This document shows positions 10,558 through 21,375 of a stretch of DNA of 64,000 nt, one piece after another (position 1 is the stretch's first letter; each line of letters opens with the position of its first letter). The DNA is from Kushneria sinocarnis. Its GTDB lineage: Bacteria > Pseudomonadota > Gammaproteobacteria > Pseudomonadales > Halomonadaceae. The notes beneath the pieces were generated by a model. It saw nothing but the letters and a program-made list of their open reading frames with translations. It had not been told where the DNA came from and searched no databases. The stretch is taken from contig NZ_RBIN01000006.1 in NCBI RefSeq assembly GCF_003633775.1, positions 124,001-188,000 of the forward strand. Reading direction: 5' to 3'. Made by a program: the position numbers and the translations under genes.

Positions 10558-12044
10558 GATGTACTTCGTTCTCCGACCTGCCGTGACTGCCAGAACTCAT
10601 TGATCGTATCCGGATCGCTGAAGGCATGGCGAACGCCATCGATCTCTTGCCAGGTTTCATGCCCCTTGCCGGCAATCAGCACGATATCCCCGGCCTCGGC
10701 CTCTGCCAGCACCGTGCGGATCGCCTCCCCCCGATCGCCGATCTCCCGGGCCTGTTCCGGCGCTTTCAGCCCTTCGCGCATCGCATGACGAATGGCAGCC
10801 GGCGCCTCGCTGCGCGGGTTGTCATCGGTGAGCACCACACAATCGGCCAGGCGTTCGGCACAGGCGGCCATCAGCGGGCGCTTGCCACCATCCCGATCGC
10901 CGCCACAGCCGACAATACACCACAGTCGACCTTCGACATGGGGACGCAGCGTACTCAGGGCACTCTCCAGCGCATCCGGGGTATGGGCATAATCCACGAC
11001 CGCGACCGGCGCACCGGGCATGCTCAGACGCTGCATTCGCCCCGGCACCGGCGTCAGGCGGGAAAGCGCCGTCTTCAGCGAGGCCAGCGGTGTGCCCAGG
11101 CCGTACAGGGTAGCCGCCGCCAGCAGTGCATTATCCAGATTGAAGCGCCCCATCAGGGGCAGCGCCAGTTGCCATGGCCCTTCCGGCGTCATTACCTCGG
11201 CCTGCAGACCGGTGCCGTGCGGCTGCCAGTGACCGACCCGGAAATCGGCGTTGTCCCCGCTGCCCACCCGCAGTACCGAGACGTGCTCACCGACCCCGGC
11301 CAGCATCAGCTTCGCCAGCGGATCATCGCCGTTGACCACTGCCAGTTCCAGCTCCTCGCGCTGGAAAAGCCGGGCCTTGGCCGCGGCATAGGCTGCCATG
11401 CTGCGATGATAATCGAGATGATCACGGCTGAGATTGGTGAATACCCCGGCACGCAGGTGACAGCCGGAGAGGCGCTGCTGATCGAGCGCATGCGAGGAGG
11501 CCTCCAGCACAACCCGGGTTGCGCCCTGATCCGCCAGTCGGCGGATCGTTTCCTGCAGGGCAATGGCATCCGGGGTGGTCAGCCCGGCCTCGTCCAGCTG
11601 CCCCGGACGACCGGCCCCCAGGGTACCCACCACACCAGCGGGCCGATCGAGCAGCTCCGAGAGCGCGGCGATATAGTGCGTGACCGAACTCTTGCCGTTG
11701 GTGCCGGTCACGCCGATCTGCTCGACCGAGGGCGGTATTTCACAGGCCAGCGCTGCCAGCCGGCCGACCCGGGCATCCAGCGCCTCGATGACCACCACGA
11801 TATCGTCACTCAAGGGCCAGGGCGCATGTGCCAGCACCAGCTCGGCGCCGTTTTCCAGCGCCTGCAGGATGTAGTCGCGTCCATCGACCCGGGTCCCCGG
11901 GAAGGCCACGAACACGTCGCCCGGCTCGACCCGCCTTGAATCCAGCCTCAGGCGGGCTCCGGGCGCGAGCGCAGGCCAGGCCTGCTCCGGCCACAGGCGG
12001 GCCAGCGCCCGGGTGAGCGGCGTGGCGGGATGGGGATTACTCAT
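10554..12044 (-). CDS. murE: UDP-MurNAc-L-alanyl-D-glutamate--2,6-diaminopimelate ligase MurE
   Basis: MurE adds the third residue of the stem peptide. The P-loop GTNGKSS is at about residues 114-120. The DNPR motif at about 408-411 is the known hallmark of meso-diaminopimelate-adding enzymes (lysine-type enzymes differ there), so the cell wall should be meso-DAP type, as expected for a Gram-negative. Length is 496 residues, typical. It overlaps ftsI and murF by 4 nt each. Confidence 0.97.
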   Translation of the reverse strand: MSNPHPATPLTRALARLWPEQAWPALAPGARLRLDSRRVEPGDVFVAFPGTRVDGRDYILQALENGAELVLAHAPWPLSDDIVVVIEALDARVGRLAALACEIPPSVEQIGVTGTNGKSSVTHYIAALSELLDRPAGVVGTLGAGRPGQLDEAGLTTPDAIALQETIRRLADQGATRVVLEASSHALDQQRLSGCHLRAGVFTNLSRDHLDYHRSMAAYAAAKARLFQREELELAVVNGDDPLAKLMLAGVGEHVSVLRVGSGDNADFRVGHWQPHGTGLQAEVMTPEGPWQLALPLMGRFNLDNALLAAATLYGLGTPLASLKTALSRLTPVPGRMQRLSMPGAPVAVVDYAHTPDALESALSTLRPHVEGRLWCIVGCGGDRDGGKRPLMAACAERLADCVVLTDDNPRSEAPAAIRHAMREGLKAPEQAREIGDRGEAIRTVLAEAEAGDIVLIAGKGHETWQEIDGVRHAFSDPDTINEFWQSRQVGERSTS

Positions 12045-13870
12045 GGTTCAGGGACCTCCTTTGCGCCGGCTGCCCGGGCCGCCTTGACCCGCTCCTTCGG
12101 CGATTTCCAATCGGTGCGGGTCTGTTCATCGGGGGGCACATCGAGCATGCGCAGTGCCTTGCCGGCAACCCGTGAAAAGATCGGTGCAGCCACCAGTCCG
12201 CCGTAATACTCCTCCCCCTTGGGATCATCGATGGAGATGACGGTAATGATGCGCGGGTTGCTCACCGGCGCGATCCCCACGAAATTGGAGCGATAGGCCT
12301 TGGTCTGATAGCCGGAATCCCCGACCTTGCGCACGGTACCGGTCTTGCCGGCGATCCGGTAACCATCCACCTGCGCCCGCGAGCCACCGCCATAGGGCCC
12401 CACCACGGTCTCCATCATGCGCAGTACCTCATGAGCCGTCTTCGGTGTGATCAGCTGTTCGCCCTCGGGCGGCTGGTCGAGCTCGACCAGCGACGGCGGC
12501 ACCCGCTTGCCATCGTTGGTGATGGTGGTATAGGCACTCGCCAGCTGCAGCGCCGAGACCGAGACGCCATAGCCATAGGCCATGGTGGCCCGCTTCGCCT
12601 TCGACCAGTTATAGGGTGGCGGCAGGCTCCCCGAGGCTTCCCCCGGAAAGCCCAGCTGCGGCGATTGACCCAGATGCATCCGGTTGTACATGTTCCAGAT
12701 CGTGTCCTCGGGCAGCGCCAGTGCCAGATGGGTCATGCCGATGTTGGAGGACTTGGTGATCACCCCGGTCAGCGTCAGTGTCTTGAAATTGCGCACATCG
12801 CGAATGGTATAGCCATCCACCATCATCCAGCCCGGACTGGTATCGATGATGCTCTGCGGCGTGTACTTGCCGGTGTGAAGGACGGCACTCATGGCCAGTG
12901 GCTTCATTACCGAACCGGGCTCGAAGGCATCGGTGATCCCTCTTGCCCGCAGACCGGCAGCATTCATGTTGGCACGGTTGTTGGGGTTGTAGGAGGGAGA
13001 GCTGGCCATCGCCAGCACCTCACCGGTACGAGCATCCATCATCACCAGCGTACCGGCCTCGGCCCGGTGCTCGCGTACCGCAGCCTTGAGCTCGCGGTAG
13101 GCCATGTACTGGATGCGCAGATTCAGCGACAGCCTGAGTTCGCCTCCGGGGTGAGGCTCCTTGATCAGGTGAAGATCGCGCACGAGATGGCCGCGCCGGT
13201 CCTTGAGCACCCGGCGCTTGCCGGGCGTCCCGCTGAGATAGCGATCGTAGGCCAGCTCCAGCCCCTCCTGGCCGTGATCATCGATATTGGTAATGCCGAC
13301 CAGCTGAGCCACCACTTCACCGGCCGGATAGTAGCGCTTGTACTCATGCCGGCCGTAAACGCCCGGAATGTCCATGTCGAGCACCCGGTTGGCCGGCTTG
13401 GGCGTCACCTCCCGCCTGAGATACATGAACTCCTTGTCGCGATAGCGCTGCACGCGATCAATGAACTTCGAGGCGGGCTCGTCCAGCGCCTGGGCCAGCC
13501 GGGTCAGCTGCACGGGATCCTTCGGCAGCTGCTGGGGGTTGGCCCACAGCGTGATGACCGGGGTCGATATCGCCAGCGGGCTGCCCTCGCTGTCGACGAT
13601 CATGCCGCGGTGGGCATCGATTTTTTCGGTACGCAGCGTCCGGGCATCCCCCTGGCCCTGCAGGAACTGGTGATCCAGCACCTGGAGATAGACGATCCTG
13701 CCGGCCAGGACCAGCATTCCCAGCAGCACCAGTGCCACCATGAAGCGAAAGCGCCACTGGGGGGCGGCGCTGACATGGCTGGCAGCCGAACGCGGCGCAC
13801 CACCGTTACCGGGAGGCTGCCCGCGGCGTTCGTTGACGCCACGACGCCTGGAAGTATTGCGCTCGCTCAT
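12041..13870 (-). CDS. ftsI: Peptidoglycan D,D-transpeptidase FtsI (PBP3)
   Basis: FtsI is the septum-specific class B penicillin-binding protein that cross-links peptidoglycan together with FtsW. The 609-residue product has a basic cytoplasmic tail (1-41), one membrane segment (about 42-62), a PBP dimerisation (pedestal) domain and a transpeptidase domain. Active-site motifs are SVMK with Ser320 and Lys323, SSN at 374-376 and KTG at 509-511. All are intact. It overlaps ftsL and murE by 4 nt each. Confidence 0.97.
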   Translation of the reverse strand: MSERNTSRRRGVNERRGQPPGNGGAPRSAASHVSAAPQWRFRFMVALVLLGMLVLAGRIVYLQVLDHQFLQGQGDARTLRTEKIDAHRGMIVDSEGSPLAISTPVITLWANPQQLPKDPVQLTRLAQALDEPASKFIDRVQRYRDKEFMYLRREVTPKPANRVLDMDIPGVYGRHEYKRYYPAGEVVAQLVGITNIDDHGQEGLELAYDRYLSGTPGKRRVLKDRRGHLVRDLHLIKEPHPGGELRLSLNLRIQYMAYRELKAAVREHRAEAGTLVMMDARTGEVLAMASSPSYNPNNRANMNAAGLRARGITDAFEPGSVMKPLAMSAVLHTGKYTPQSIIDTSPGWMMVDGYTIRDVRNFKTLTLTGVITKSSNIGMTHLALALPEDTIWNMYNRMHLGQSPQLGFPGEASGSLPPPYNWSKAKRATMAYGYGVSVSALQLASAYTTITNDGKRVPPSLVELDQPPEGEQLITPKTAHEVLRMMETVVGPYGGGSRAQVDGYRIAGKTGTVRKVGDSGYQTKAYRSNFVGIAPVSNPRIITVISIDDPKGEEYYGGLVAAPIFSRVAGKALRMLDVPPDEQTRTDWKSPKERVKAARAAGAKEVPEP

Positions 13871-14223
13871 GGACGCATGACCCGGGTGTTATCGACATCA
13901 GGGACATGCATGGACAACCGATCACGCGCCAGGTTCTCGATGCGTGACGGCGTCGACCAGGTACTCTCTTCCAGCAACAGTCGACTCCAGGTGGCCTGCA
14001 ACTGATCGTGACGACTCTCCATGTGCTGCAGCCGGGAGTATTGCACCCGGGTCAGGTGAGCACTGGCGATGGAGGCCACCGCGCTCAGCACCACCGCCAG
14101 GATCAGGACAGCAATGATGGCATGCCCGTACCTGAAGCGGAAACTGAACGGCCAGCGCCCCCAGCGCGACATGGCGCGACGACCTCTGGAAGAGACAGCG
14201 GATCGGCCGGCGCGTTCGCTCAT
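13867..14223 (-). CDS. ftsL: Cell division protein FtsL
   Basis: FtsL is a small bitopic divisome protein forming a coiled-coil complex with FtsB and FtsQ that activates FtsWI. The 118-residue product has a basic cytoplasmic tail, one membrane segment (about residues 33-53) and a periplasmic helical region rich in heptad-like spacing ([16 protein letters not shown]). The ending [18 protein letters not shown] fits FtsL proteins. The sequence is weakly conserved in this family, so position between rsmH and ftsI (4 nt overlaps on both sides) is the main support. Confidence 0.92.
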   Translation of the reverse strand: MSERAGRSAVSSRGRRAMSRWGRWPFSFRFRYGHAIIAVLILAVVLSAVASIASAHLTRVQYSRLQHMESRHDQLQATWSRLLLEESTWSTPSRIENLARDRLSMHVPDVDNTRVMRP

Positions 14224-15182
14224 GATGACTCCCGATCCAGCTTGCGGGCGGCACGCAAGACGGCACTGCGCGCACGGGGATTGTCCGCCACTTCGGCCTC
14301 GTTCGGATAACGTGCCCGGCCGAGCGGCTCGAGCCGACGGTTCAGCTGATCCTCGCGCAGCGGCAGGCCTCGCGGCAAATGGGCATCCCCCCGGGACTGG
14401 TCGCGAATGAAGCGCTTGACCAGCCGGTCCTCCAGCGAATGAAAGCTGATGACCACCAGGTGGCCGCCGGGCGCCAGTGCCTCGAGCGCGGCTGTCAGCG
14501 CCCGCTCCAGCTGCCCCAGCTCATCGTTGATGTGAATGCGGATGGCCTGAAATGCCCGGGTCGCGGGGTGGCGCCCCTTCTCCCAGGCGGGATGGGCAGC
14601 CTTGAGCAGCTCCGCCAGCTCGACGGTGCGGGTAATCGGAGCCTGCTGACGCCGCTCGACCACCGCGCGCGCCAGCCGCCTGGCAAAACGCTCCTCGCCG
14701 AGCCGCTTGAAGACGTCGGCAATCTCGCGCTCCCCGGCGCGGGACAGCCACCGGGCTGCACTCTCGCCGCTGTCCGGGTCCATGCGCATGTCCAGCGGGC
14801 CATCGCGCATGAAGCTGAATCCCCGCTCACCATCATCCAGCTGGGGAGAAGAGACCCCGATATCCAGCAGGATACCGGACAGCGCACCATGGAGCTCATG
14901 CCGATCGGCGGCGTCTGTCAGTCGGTCAAAGGCGGTGCGCTCGATGGCAAAGCGTGAATCGTCGATGGCTGCGGCCGCGGCACAGGCCTCAGGGTCGCGA
15001 TCGAGTGCCAGCAGCCGCCCCTCGGGGGCGAGACGGGAAAGAATGGCGCGGCTGTGGCCACCACGGCCAAAGGTGCCATCCAGGTAGGCACCGCGAGGAT
15101 CATGGATCAGTGCGTCCACCGCACCTTCAAGCAGGACACTGGCATGCGCGCGTGCCTGATCGGCGCGTGGCTGTCGGGACAT
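14220..15182 (-). CDS. rsmH: 16S rRNA (cytosine(1402)-N(4))-methyltransferase RsmH
   Basis: RsmH (MraW) methylates N4 of C1402 in 16S rRNA at the P site, using S-adenosylmethionine. The 320-residue product begins with the family pattern [13 protein letters not shown]. It has the SAM-binding [10 protein letters not shown] at about residues 35-44, the [10 protein letters not shown] motif and the [11 protein letters not shown] motif. No Shine-Dalgarno is evident before the ATG at 15182. Only 45 nt separate it from the 3' end of rnpB, and the usual upstream neighbour mraZ is absent. Confidence 0.96.
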   Translation of the reverse strand: MSRQPRADQARAHASVLLEGAVDALIHDPRGAYLDGTFGRGGHSRAILSRLAPEGRLLALDRDPEACAAAAAIDDSRFAIERTAFDRLTDAADRHELHGALSGILLDIGVSSPQLDDGERGFSFMRDGPLDMRMDPDSGESAARWLSRAGEREIADVFKRLGEERFARRLARAVVERRQQAPITRTVELAELLKAAHPAWEKGRHPATRAFQAIRIHINDELGQLERALTAALEALAPGGHLVVISFHSLEDRLVKRFIRDQSRGDAHLPRGLPLREDQLNRRLEPLGRARYPNEAEVADNPRARSAVLRAARKLDRESS

Positions 15183-15227
15183 GAACGACTCGCGAGCTGT
15201 AAAAACGTAATGCCTGTAATCAAAAGG

Positions 15228-15589
<362 letters not shown>

Positions 15590-15595
15590 CGCGCA

Positions 15596-15624
15596 AGAAT
15601 ATCAGTGCCTGCACGCCTGTCCAA
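15596..15624 (-). promoter_or_regulatory. rnpB promoter
   Basis: On the minus strand TTGGAC (15624-15619), a 17-nt spacer and TATTCT (15601-15596) form a good sigma-70 promoter. The expected transcription start falls at about 15589, right at the predicted 5' end of RNase P RNA. Both the pattern and the position support the call. It may also drive readthrough into the dcw cluster. Confidence 0.7.
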
Positions 15625-15689
15625 GTGTGCAGACGATTTTATTGCGCCGCGTCATGACGGGGGCTGACAGGCGTTACAGGATGTCACGC

Positions 15690-16544
15690 TCAGCGCCCCT
15701 GCAGCGTCAGGGCACGCTGATACCAGTCGCTCTTGCGCCCCCCCATCAGACGCGACGTGATAGCGGCCGCCTGCTTGCTGCCCACGCCCTCCTCCAGCAG
15801 GGTCGTGAGCAGCTGTTCGGCCGCAAGCGAGGCCACCGTTTCCCGGGCGCGCTCCGCCGCCGGGGCGATCATCACCACGAACTCGCCCCGGGTCTGGTTG
15901 CTGTCGGCTGCCATGCGCTCGACGAGCTGCCCGGCACTACCGCTCAGAAAGGTTTCAAAGGTCTTGGTCAACTCGCGGGCGACAACCACTTCACGCTCCC
16001 CGAACACGACGCCCACATCCTCCAAAAGGGCCCTGATCCGATGCGGCGCCTCATAGAACACCAGCGTGACCGGCAGCTCCGATACGGCCTCCAGCCGGTT
16101 GCGACGCGCGCCCGAGCGGGCCGGCAGGAAGCCCTCGAACAGAAAGCGATCGGTGGGCAGACCCGCCGCCGACAGTGCCGTAACCAGTGCACAGGGGCCG
16201 GGAACCGGCACTACCGGCAACCCGGCATCCCGCAGTTCGCGAACGACACGAAAGCCGGGATCGGAAATCAGCGGCGTTCCGGCATCACTGATCAGGGCCA
16301 CCTGCTGCCCCGCCGCCACCGCCTCGCGAAGCCGCTCGACCCGTGCCGCCTCGTTGTGCTCATGCAGCGACAGCAGGCTTGCCCGGATGCCGAGGTGCGC
16401 CAGCAGCCGGGCACTGTGGCGGGTATCCTCGGCGGCAATCAGATCGGCCCGGCCCAGCACCTCGCCGGCGCGGACAGAAAGATCATCGAGGTTACCAATC
16501 GGTGTGGCAACCACGTACAATGCGCCCTCACCAGGTTCGGACAT
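15690..16544 (-). CDS. rsmI: 16S rRNA (cytidine(1402)-2'-O)-methyltransferase RsmI
   Basis: RsmI methylates the 2'-O of C1402 in 16S rRNA, the same nucleotide that RsmH modifies. The 284-residue product has the tetrapyrrole-methylase fold, beginning LYVVATPIGNLDDLSVRA, with AEDTRHSARLL and ISDAGTPLISDPGFRVV in the SAM-binding half. It lies divergent from lpoA (175 nt apart) and 101 nt before rnpB, the arrangement seen in E. coli (yraL-yraM). Confidence 0.96.
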   Translation of the reverse strand: MSEPGEGALYVVATPIGNLDDLSVRAGEVLGRADLIAAEDTRHSARLLAHLGIRASLLSLHEHNEAARVERLREAVAAGQQVALISDAGTPLISDPGFRVVRELRDAGLPVVPVPGPCALVTALSAAGLPTDRFLFEGFLPARSGARRNRLEAVSELPVTLVFYEAPHRIRALLEDVGVVFGEREVVVARELTKTFETFLSGSAGQLVERMAADSNQTRGEFVVMIAPAAERARETVASLAAEQLLTTLLEEGVGSKQAAAITSRLMGGRKSDWYQRALTLQGR

Positions 16545-16719
16545 GGTCGGTTTTCCCTGATTGAACTGACTGAAACAAAGAGCCTGCCGACGGCAGCAGG
16601 TACATCAATGGTGTGCCGGCACTGCGCCGAATACGTACCGAGCCTGTCCGCGGCTCAATGGTCGGGACAGGACGGCGGCCCCGCCGCCATGGACAAGGCA
16701 GACCAAGGGGACACGACCC

Positions 16720-18495
16720 ATGCGCACCTCGTTGCGACGCATGACCGGCGTCATGCTGGCGACCCTGGCGCTGGCCGGCTGCGCCAGCACCTCCTCGATA
16801 GTGGATCGCGTCAGCGGTCCTTCCCCCGACACCCTGCTTCAGCAGGCCCGACAGCAGCAGGGTGCCCAGGCCGCGGCGACCCGGCTGCAGGCGGCGCAGA
16901 TTCTAGCACGCCAGGGTAACAACGCGCAGGCGCTGAGCGTCGCCGGAAACCTCGACCAGCAGCAGCTCGATGACAGCAATCGCATTGCCTGGGCGCTGCT
17001 GACCTCCCGGCTCGCCCTTGACCAGGATGATCCTGCCAGCGCCCTGCAGGCGACTGCCCTGGTCGACGAAAGCGGGCTCACGCTCGAGTCGGACGATCGC
17101 AATACGCTGCGCCAGCGCCGCGGGCTCGCTCAGGCCATGCAGGGCGATGCCCGCACGGCGGCACTGACCCTGATCGCCCTGCAGCGGGACACTGACAACA
17201 CGGCGCTGAACGACACCATCTGGCAGCAGCTCTCGCGCCTGGACACCCGTCAGCTCGGCGAAGTGGCAAGCCGGAGCGGCGCCCTGGCACAGGGCTGGGT
17301 CGAACTGGCGCGGCTGAGGCGCGACCGCAGCGGCAACATTGCCGGCCTGTTCGATGCCGTGCAGCAGTGGCGACAGGCCAATCCGCAGCACCCCGCCGCC
17401 AGACGACTGCCGACCGACCTGACCCAGCTGCAGGCCTTGGAAGGCAAGGAGGTGCAGCGTATCGCCGTTTTCCTGCCCCGGAGCGGCCCGCTCTCCACGG
17501 TGGCCGACGCCCTGCGTGAAGGCATGCGCTCGCGCGTCGAGGTGGCCCGCTCACAGGGTCAGCAGGTACCCGAACTCTCCTTCTACGACACTGCCGACGG
17601 CACGCTGCAGTCGCTTTATGGCAAGGCGATGATGAATGGCGCCCAGGTTGTCATCGGACCGCTCGACAAGAGCAAGGTCTCGCAGCTCGAAACACGCAGC
17701 GACGTGCCGATCCCGACCCTCGCCCTGAACTACGGCACCCATGAGCACAACAGTGCCGCCGGACTCTACGAGTATGGCCTATCGGCAGAGGATGAGGCCC
17801 GTCAGGCCGCTCATCGTGCCCGCCTCGACGGTCATTCGCAGGCCGGCATCATGGTGCCCGACAATGACTGGGGAGCACGGGTGCTCGATGCCTTCCGCAA
17901 TCAGTGGCAGCAGCAGAACGGGGAAATCGCCTCGATCGTGAACTATGATCCGAAGGGGTCGGTCGCCGACAGCACCCGCACCCTGCTCAAATCCGGTCAA
18001 AAGAAGCCTGACATGCTGTTTCTGCTGGCCCTCCCCGACTATGCCCGGCAGATCCCGCCGACCCTGGAATACCTCTATGCCGGCGACCTGCCGGTCTATG
18101 CCACCTCGCACGTCTACGAGGGGACCCCGCAGCCGCGGCTGGACAGTGACCTCGACGACGTGAAGTTCGTCGATATCCCCTGGCAGATTCCGGATGTGGC
18201 TGCCGGAGGTGCCGATGCCGTACCGTTCGCCACCACCCGCCAGCAGCTGCTGCAGGGCAACGACGGCAATCCCGGACTGCTCAAGCTGCAGGCCATGGGC
18301 GTGGATGCCTTCGAGCTGGCCCGGCGCCTGCCGATCTTCGAGGCCACATCGAACAACGTCATGCAGGGCGCCACCGGCACCCTGCAGCCACGCGATGACG
18401 GTCGCATCGTTCGCACCCTCCCCTGGGCGGTCTTCCGCAACGGGGAGCCCGGGCTGCCGGGACTCTCCGGCCTGACTCCCGAGCTCTCCCGGTGA
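16720..18495 (+). CDS. lpoA: Penicillin-binding protein activator LpoA (LppC family lipoprotein)
   Basis: LpoA is an outer-membrane lipoprotein that reaches through the periplasm to stimulate PBP1A. The 591-residue product has a lipoprotein signal with lipobox LALAGC (Cys21). A helical TPR-like N-terminal region follows, rich in Gln and Ala (about 30-230). The LppC domain, which has a periplasmic-binding-protein fold, begins near RIAVFLPRSGPLSTVADALREG. It heads lpoA-yraN-diaA-dolP. A weak GGGG lies before the ATG. Confidence 0.92.
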   Translation: MRTSLRRMTGVMLATLALAGCASTSSIVDRVSGPSPDTLLQQARQQQGAQAAATRLQAAQILARQGNNAQALSVAGNLDQQQLDDSNRIAWALLTSRLALDQDDPASALQATALVDESGLTLESDDRNTLRQRRGLAQAMQGDARTAALTLIALQRDTDNTALNDTIWQQLSRLDTRQLGEVASRSGALAQGWVELARLRRDRSGNIAGLFDAVQQWRQANPQHPAARRLPTDLTQLQALEGKEVQRIAVFLPRSGPLSTVADALREGMRSRVEVARSQGQQVPELSFYDTADGTLQSLYGKAMMNGAQVVIGPLDKSKVSQLETRSDVPIPTLALNYGTHEHNSAAGLYEYGLSAEDEARQAAHRARLDGHSQAGIMVPDNDWGARVLDAFRNQWQQQNGEIASIVNYDPKGSVADSTRTLLKSGQKKPDMLFLLALPDYARQIPPTLEYLYAGDLPVYATSHVYEGTPQPRLDSDLDDVKFVDIPWQIPDVAAGGADAVPFATTRQQLLQGNDGNPGLLKLQAMGVDAFELARRLPIFEATSNNVMQGATGTLQPRDDGRIVRTLPWAVFRNGEPGLPGLSGLTPELSR

Positions 18496-18866
18496 GCACA
18501 CGCCCGCCGGCCCAGCGTCGCCGTCATGGTCATGATATCGAACTTCTGACGGCGCGCTGGCTGAGTGAACGGGGGCTGCGCGAGATCGCGCGCAATCAGC
18601 ACGCCCGTGGCGGCGAGATCGACCTGATCATGCGCGACGGTGACACGCTCGTCTTTGTCGAGGTCCGCTACCGACGGGATTGCCATCACGGCTCGGCGGT
18701 GGAGTCCGTCACCCCGGCCAAGCAGCGGCGCATCGTGCAGGCCGCGCGTTTTTATCTGGCCCGCGAGCGGTTATCATGCGCCTGTCGATTCGACGTGGTC
18801 GGCGTCACCGGGACGCCGGAAGCGCTGGAGTTCGACTGGATCAGGGCGGCCTTCGACGCCTTCTGA
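18492..18866 (+). CDS. yraN: UPF0102 family protein YraN (predicted endonuclease-like fold)
   Basis: This is a 124-residue UPF0102 protein. Its conserved core GGEIDLIMRDGDTLVFVEVRYR carries the E, D and E-x-R pattern of the PD-(D/E)XK/Holliday-resolvase-like superfamily. The precise cellular role in this family is not established. Translation starts at a GTG that overlaps the lpoA stop (GTGA), so the two are coupled. Gene order lpoA-yraN-diaA-dolP is the same as in E. coli. Confidence 0.9.
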   Translation: MSTRPPAQRRRHGHDIELLTARWLSERGLREIARNQHARGGEIDLIMRDGDTLVFVEVRYRRDCHHGSAVESVTPAKQRRIVQAARFYLARERLSCACRFDVVGVTGTPEALEFDWIRAAFDAF

Positions 18867-18899
18867 ATCAGCGCCATCAAGCCCACAACCTCATCGTGA

Positions 18900-19499
<600 letters not shown>

Positions 19500-19513
19500 T
19501 CATGAGGAACACC

Positions 19514-20059
19514 ATGCTACAGCGGCTGCTACTGACCTGCCTGATCGCACTGATACCGCTGGCCGGCTGCTCGACCATCACCGGTGAACACGGTTACGGC
19601 TTTCGGCCCGACTACGTGGTCGAGCAGGACCAGCGCATCGCCCGGACACTCTGGCAACGCATCAACGACAACCAGTCACTGGCGACCGGCCATATCAACG
19701 TTGATGTCTACAATACCCGGGTACTGCTGACCGGTCAGGTGCCTGATGCCGCCTCAAAACAGCAGGCGGCCCGGCTGGCCCGCGATGTCGAGGCTGTCCA
19801 TGATGTGCGCAACGAGCTCAGTGTGGCGGCCAATACCTCCACGGGGCAGCGCCTTCATGACACCTGGCTGACCTCGAAGATCCGGACCCGCATGGCAGCC
19901 AGCGAGAACATTGATGCCGATCGCATTCGGGTCACCACCGAAAACGGGGTCGTCTACCTGATGGGGCTGGTTCGTCATGACGAGGCAGAGACAGCCATCG
20001 GCATCGTGCGCGACGTCGATGGCGTTCAGCGCATCGTCAAGGTCTTCGAATACATCTGA
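19514..20059 (+). CDS. dolP: Outer-membrane BON-domain lipoprotein DolP (YraP)
   Basis: DolP is an outer-membrane lipoprotein with two BON domains that supports envelope integrity and division-site functions. The product has a short signal peptide ending in lipobox PLAGC, then two BON repeats (DNQSLATGHINVDVYNTRVLL and SKIRTRMAASENIDADRI with their partners). The ATG at 19514 was preferred because GAGGA lies about 6-8 nt before it; an ATG at 19502 would add four residues. Gene order after diaA matches E. coli. Confidence 0.92.
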   Translation: MLQRLLLTCLIALIPLAGCSTITGEHGYGFRPDYVVEQDQRIARTLWQRINDNQSLATGHINVDVYNTRVLLTGQVPDAASKQQAARLARDVEAVHDVRNELSVAANTSTGQRLHDTWLTSKIRTRMAASENIDADRIRVTTENGVVYLMGLVRHDEAETAIGIVRDVDGVQRIVKVFEYI

Positions 20060-20065
20060 GGCGAT

Positions 20066-20096
20066 AAAACGCAAAAGGGGCCGCAATAGCGGCCCC
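20066..20096 (-). terminator. Rho-independent terminator for sspA-sspB
   Basis: On the minus strand the 8-bp perfect GC stem GGGGCCGC/GCGGCCCC (20096-20077) with a 4-nt loop is followed by TTTTGCGTTTT. It begins 32 nt after the sspB stop. On the plus strand, downstream of dolP, the same hairpin has no T-run, so it probably works mainly for sspB. Confidence 0.8.
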
Positions 20097-20128
20097 GATG
20101 TCAGGCAGGTCTACCCGTATCAGCAAGG

Positions 20129-20605
20129 CTACTTGATGACCCGCAGTGACGGTCGCCCCTTGCGCGGCGGACGATCGTCACTCTCCGTATCTTCCGAAGC
20201 CTCTTCTGTAGCGCCGCCCTCGATGCCTTCGAGGTGGGCACCACTGTTCTCCTGACTCTCCGAGTGCTCCTCACTCTCCTCGGCAGCCGGCATGACGGGT
20301 TCCTGGCCGAAGACCATGCCGATACCGTTCTCGCGCGCGTAAATGGCAATCAGTGCCTCGATCGGAACCTGCACATCCATGGGCTGACCACCGAAACGGG
20401 CATTGAAGGCGATCATGTCATTTTCCATGAACAGATCGCGAACCGCCTCGGGGTTGATATTGAGCACTATCTGGCCATTCTGCACGAACTGCTCGGGGAC
20501 AATGACTCCCGACTGCCGGGCATCCACCACGATATAGGGAGTCTGCTCGTTGTCCAGCAGCCACTGATACAGTGCCCGGGTCAGATAGGGACGACTGGAA
20601 AGCAT
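20129..20605 (-). CDS. sspB: ClpXP protease specificity-enhancing factor SspB
   Basis: SspB is a dimeric adaptor that delivers ssrA-tagged proteins from stalled ribosomes to ClpXP. The 158-residue product starts MLSSRPYLTRALYQWLLDN. It has a folded substrate-binding domain (about 1-110), a long acidic Glu/Ser-rich linker, and the conserved C-terminal ClpX-binding tail GRPSLRVIK. The ATG at 20605 is chosen because GGAGGT lies 5 nt before it. It lies downstream of sspA, as in E. coli. Confidence 0.95.
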   Translation of the reverse strand: MLSSRPYLTRALYQWLLDNEQTPYIVVDARQSGVIVPEQFVQNGQIVLNINPEAVRDLFMENDMIAFNARFGGQPMDVQVPIEALIAIYARENGIGMVFGQEPVMPAAEESEEHSESQENSGAHLEGIEGGATEEASEDTESDDRPPRKGRPSLRVIK

Positions 20606-20712
20606 GCGCCACCTCCTGTTGTCTGTTCCGATGCGTGTCGGCCGACTCGCGTCACAAGTGCCGACCATGCTTGCTCAAACTGGTTACGAATACACCCGAT
20701 TCCGGCCAGCGG

Positions 20713-21345
20713 TCAGGCGCGCAGCTCTCGCTCCGACTCCAGCAGCGAGCTTCGAAAGGCATCACGGGAGAAGAGACGTTCCATGTAGTCCATCAGCGGC
20801 GCCACCTGAGCTTCCGGCAGTTCGACACCCAGCGCCGGCAGACGCCACAGGATGGGCGCGATACAGCAGTCCACCAGCGAGAACTCCTCACTCATGAAAA
20901 ACGGCAGGTCTTCGAAGATGGGGCTGATACCCACCATGCTCTCCCGCAGCTCCTTGCGCGCCTGATCCACATCCCGGCGCGAGCTCCCCGGTGCCGTGAT
21001 GGTCTCCACCATCGGACACCATTCGCGCTCGATGCGATGCATCCACAAACGGCTCTGCGCCCGGGCCACGGGGTAGACCGGCAGCAGCGGCGGATAAGGG
21101 AAGCGTTCATCCAGGTACTCCATCATGACCCGGGACTCATAGAGCACCAGGTCACGATCGATCAGCGTCGGCACACTGTTATAGGGGTTGAGATCTGCCA
21201 GTTCCGCCGGACAGTTCTCCTCGCTGACCTCGAGAATATCGACGGCAATACCCTTCTCGGCCAAAACGATTCTGACGCGATGACTGTAATGGTCGTCGCT
21301 ACCTGTATAAAAGGTCATCGACGAACGCTTGGCCACAACACCCAT
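20713..21345 (-). CDS. sspA: Stringent starvation protein A SspA (GST-fold RNA polymerase-associated protein)
   Basis: SspA binds RNA polymerase and modulates transcription in stationary phase and acid stress. The 210-residue product starts MGVVAKRSSMTFYTG. It has an N-terminal thioredoxin-like GST domain (through about residue 85, LNPYNSVPTLIDRDLVLYES) and a C-terminal helical domain. The ATG at 21345 matches the family start and has AGGTGAGG upstream. It is transcribed apart from rpsI, since a terminator and a likely promoter separate them. Confidence 0.95.
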   Translation of the reverse strand: MGVVAKRSSMTFYTGSDDHYSHRVRIVLAEKGIAVDILEVSEENCPAELADLNPYNSVPTLIDRDLVLYESRVMMEYLDERFPYPPLLPVYPVARAQSRLWMHRIEREWCPMVETITAPGSSRRDVDQARKELRESMVGISPIFEDLPFFMSEEFSLVDCCIAPILWRLPALGVELPEAQVAPLMDYMERLFSRDAFRSSLLESERELRA

Positions 21346-21375
21346 AAAACTGTCCTCACCTGGATCCAGGCAGCG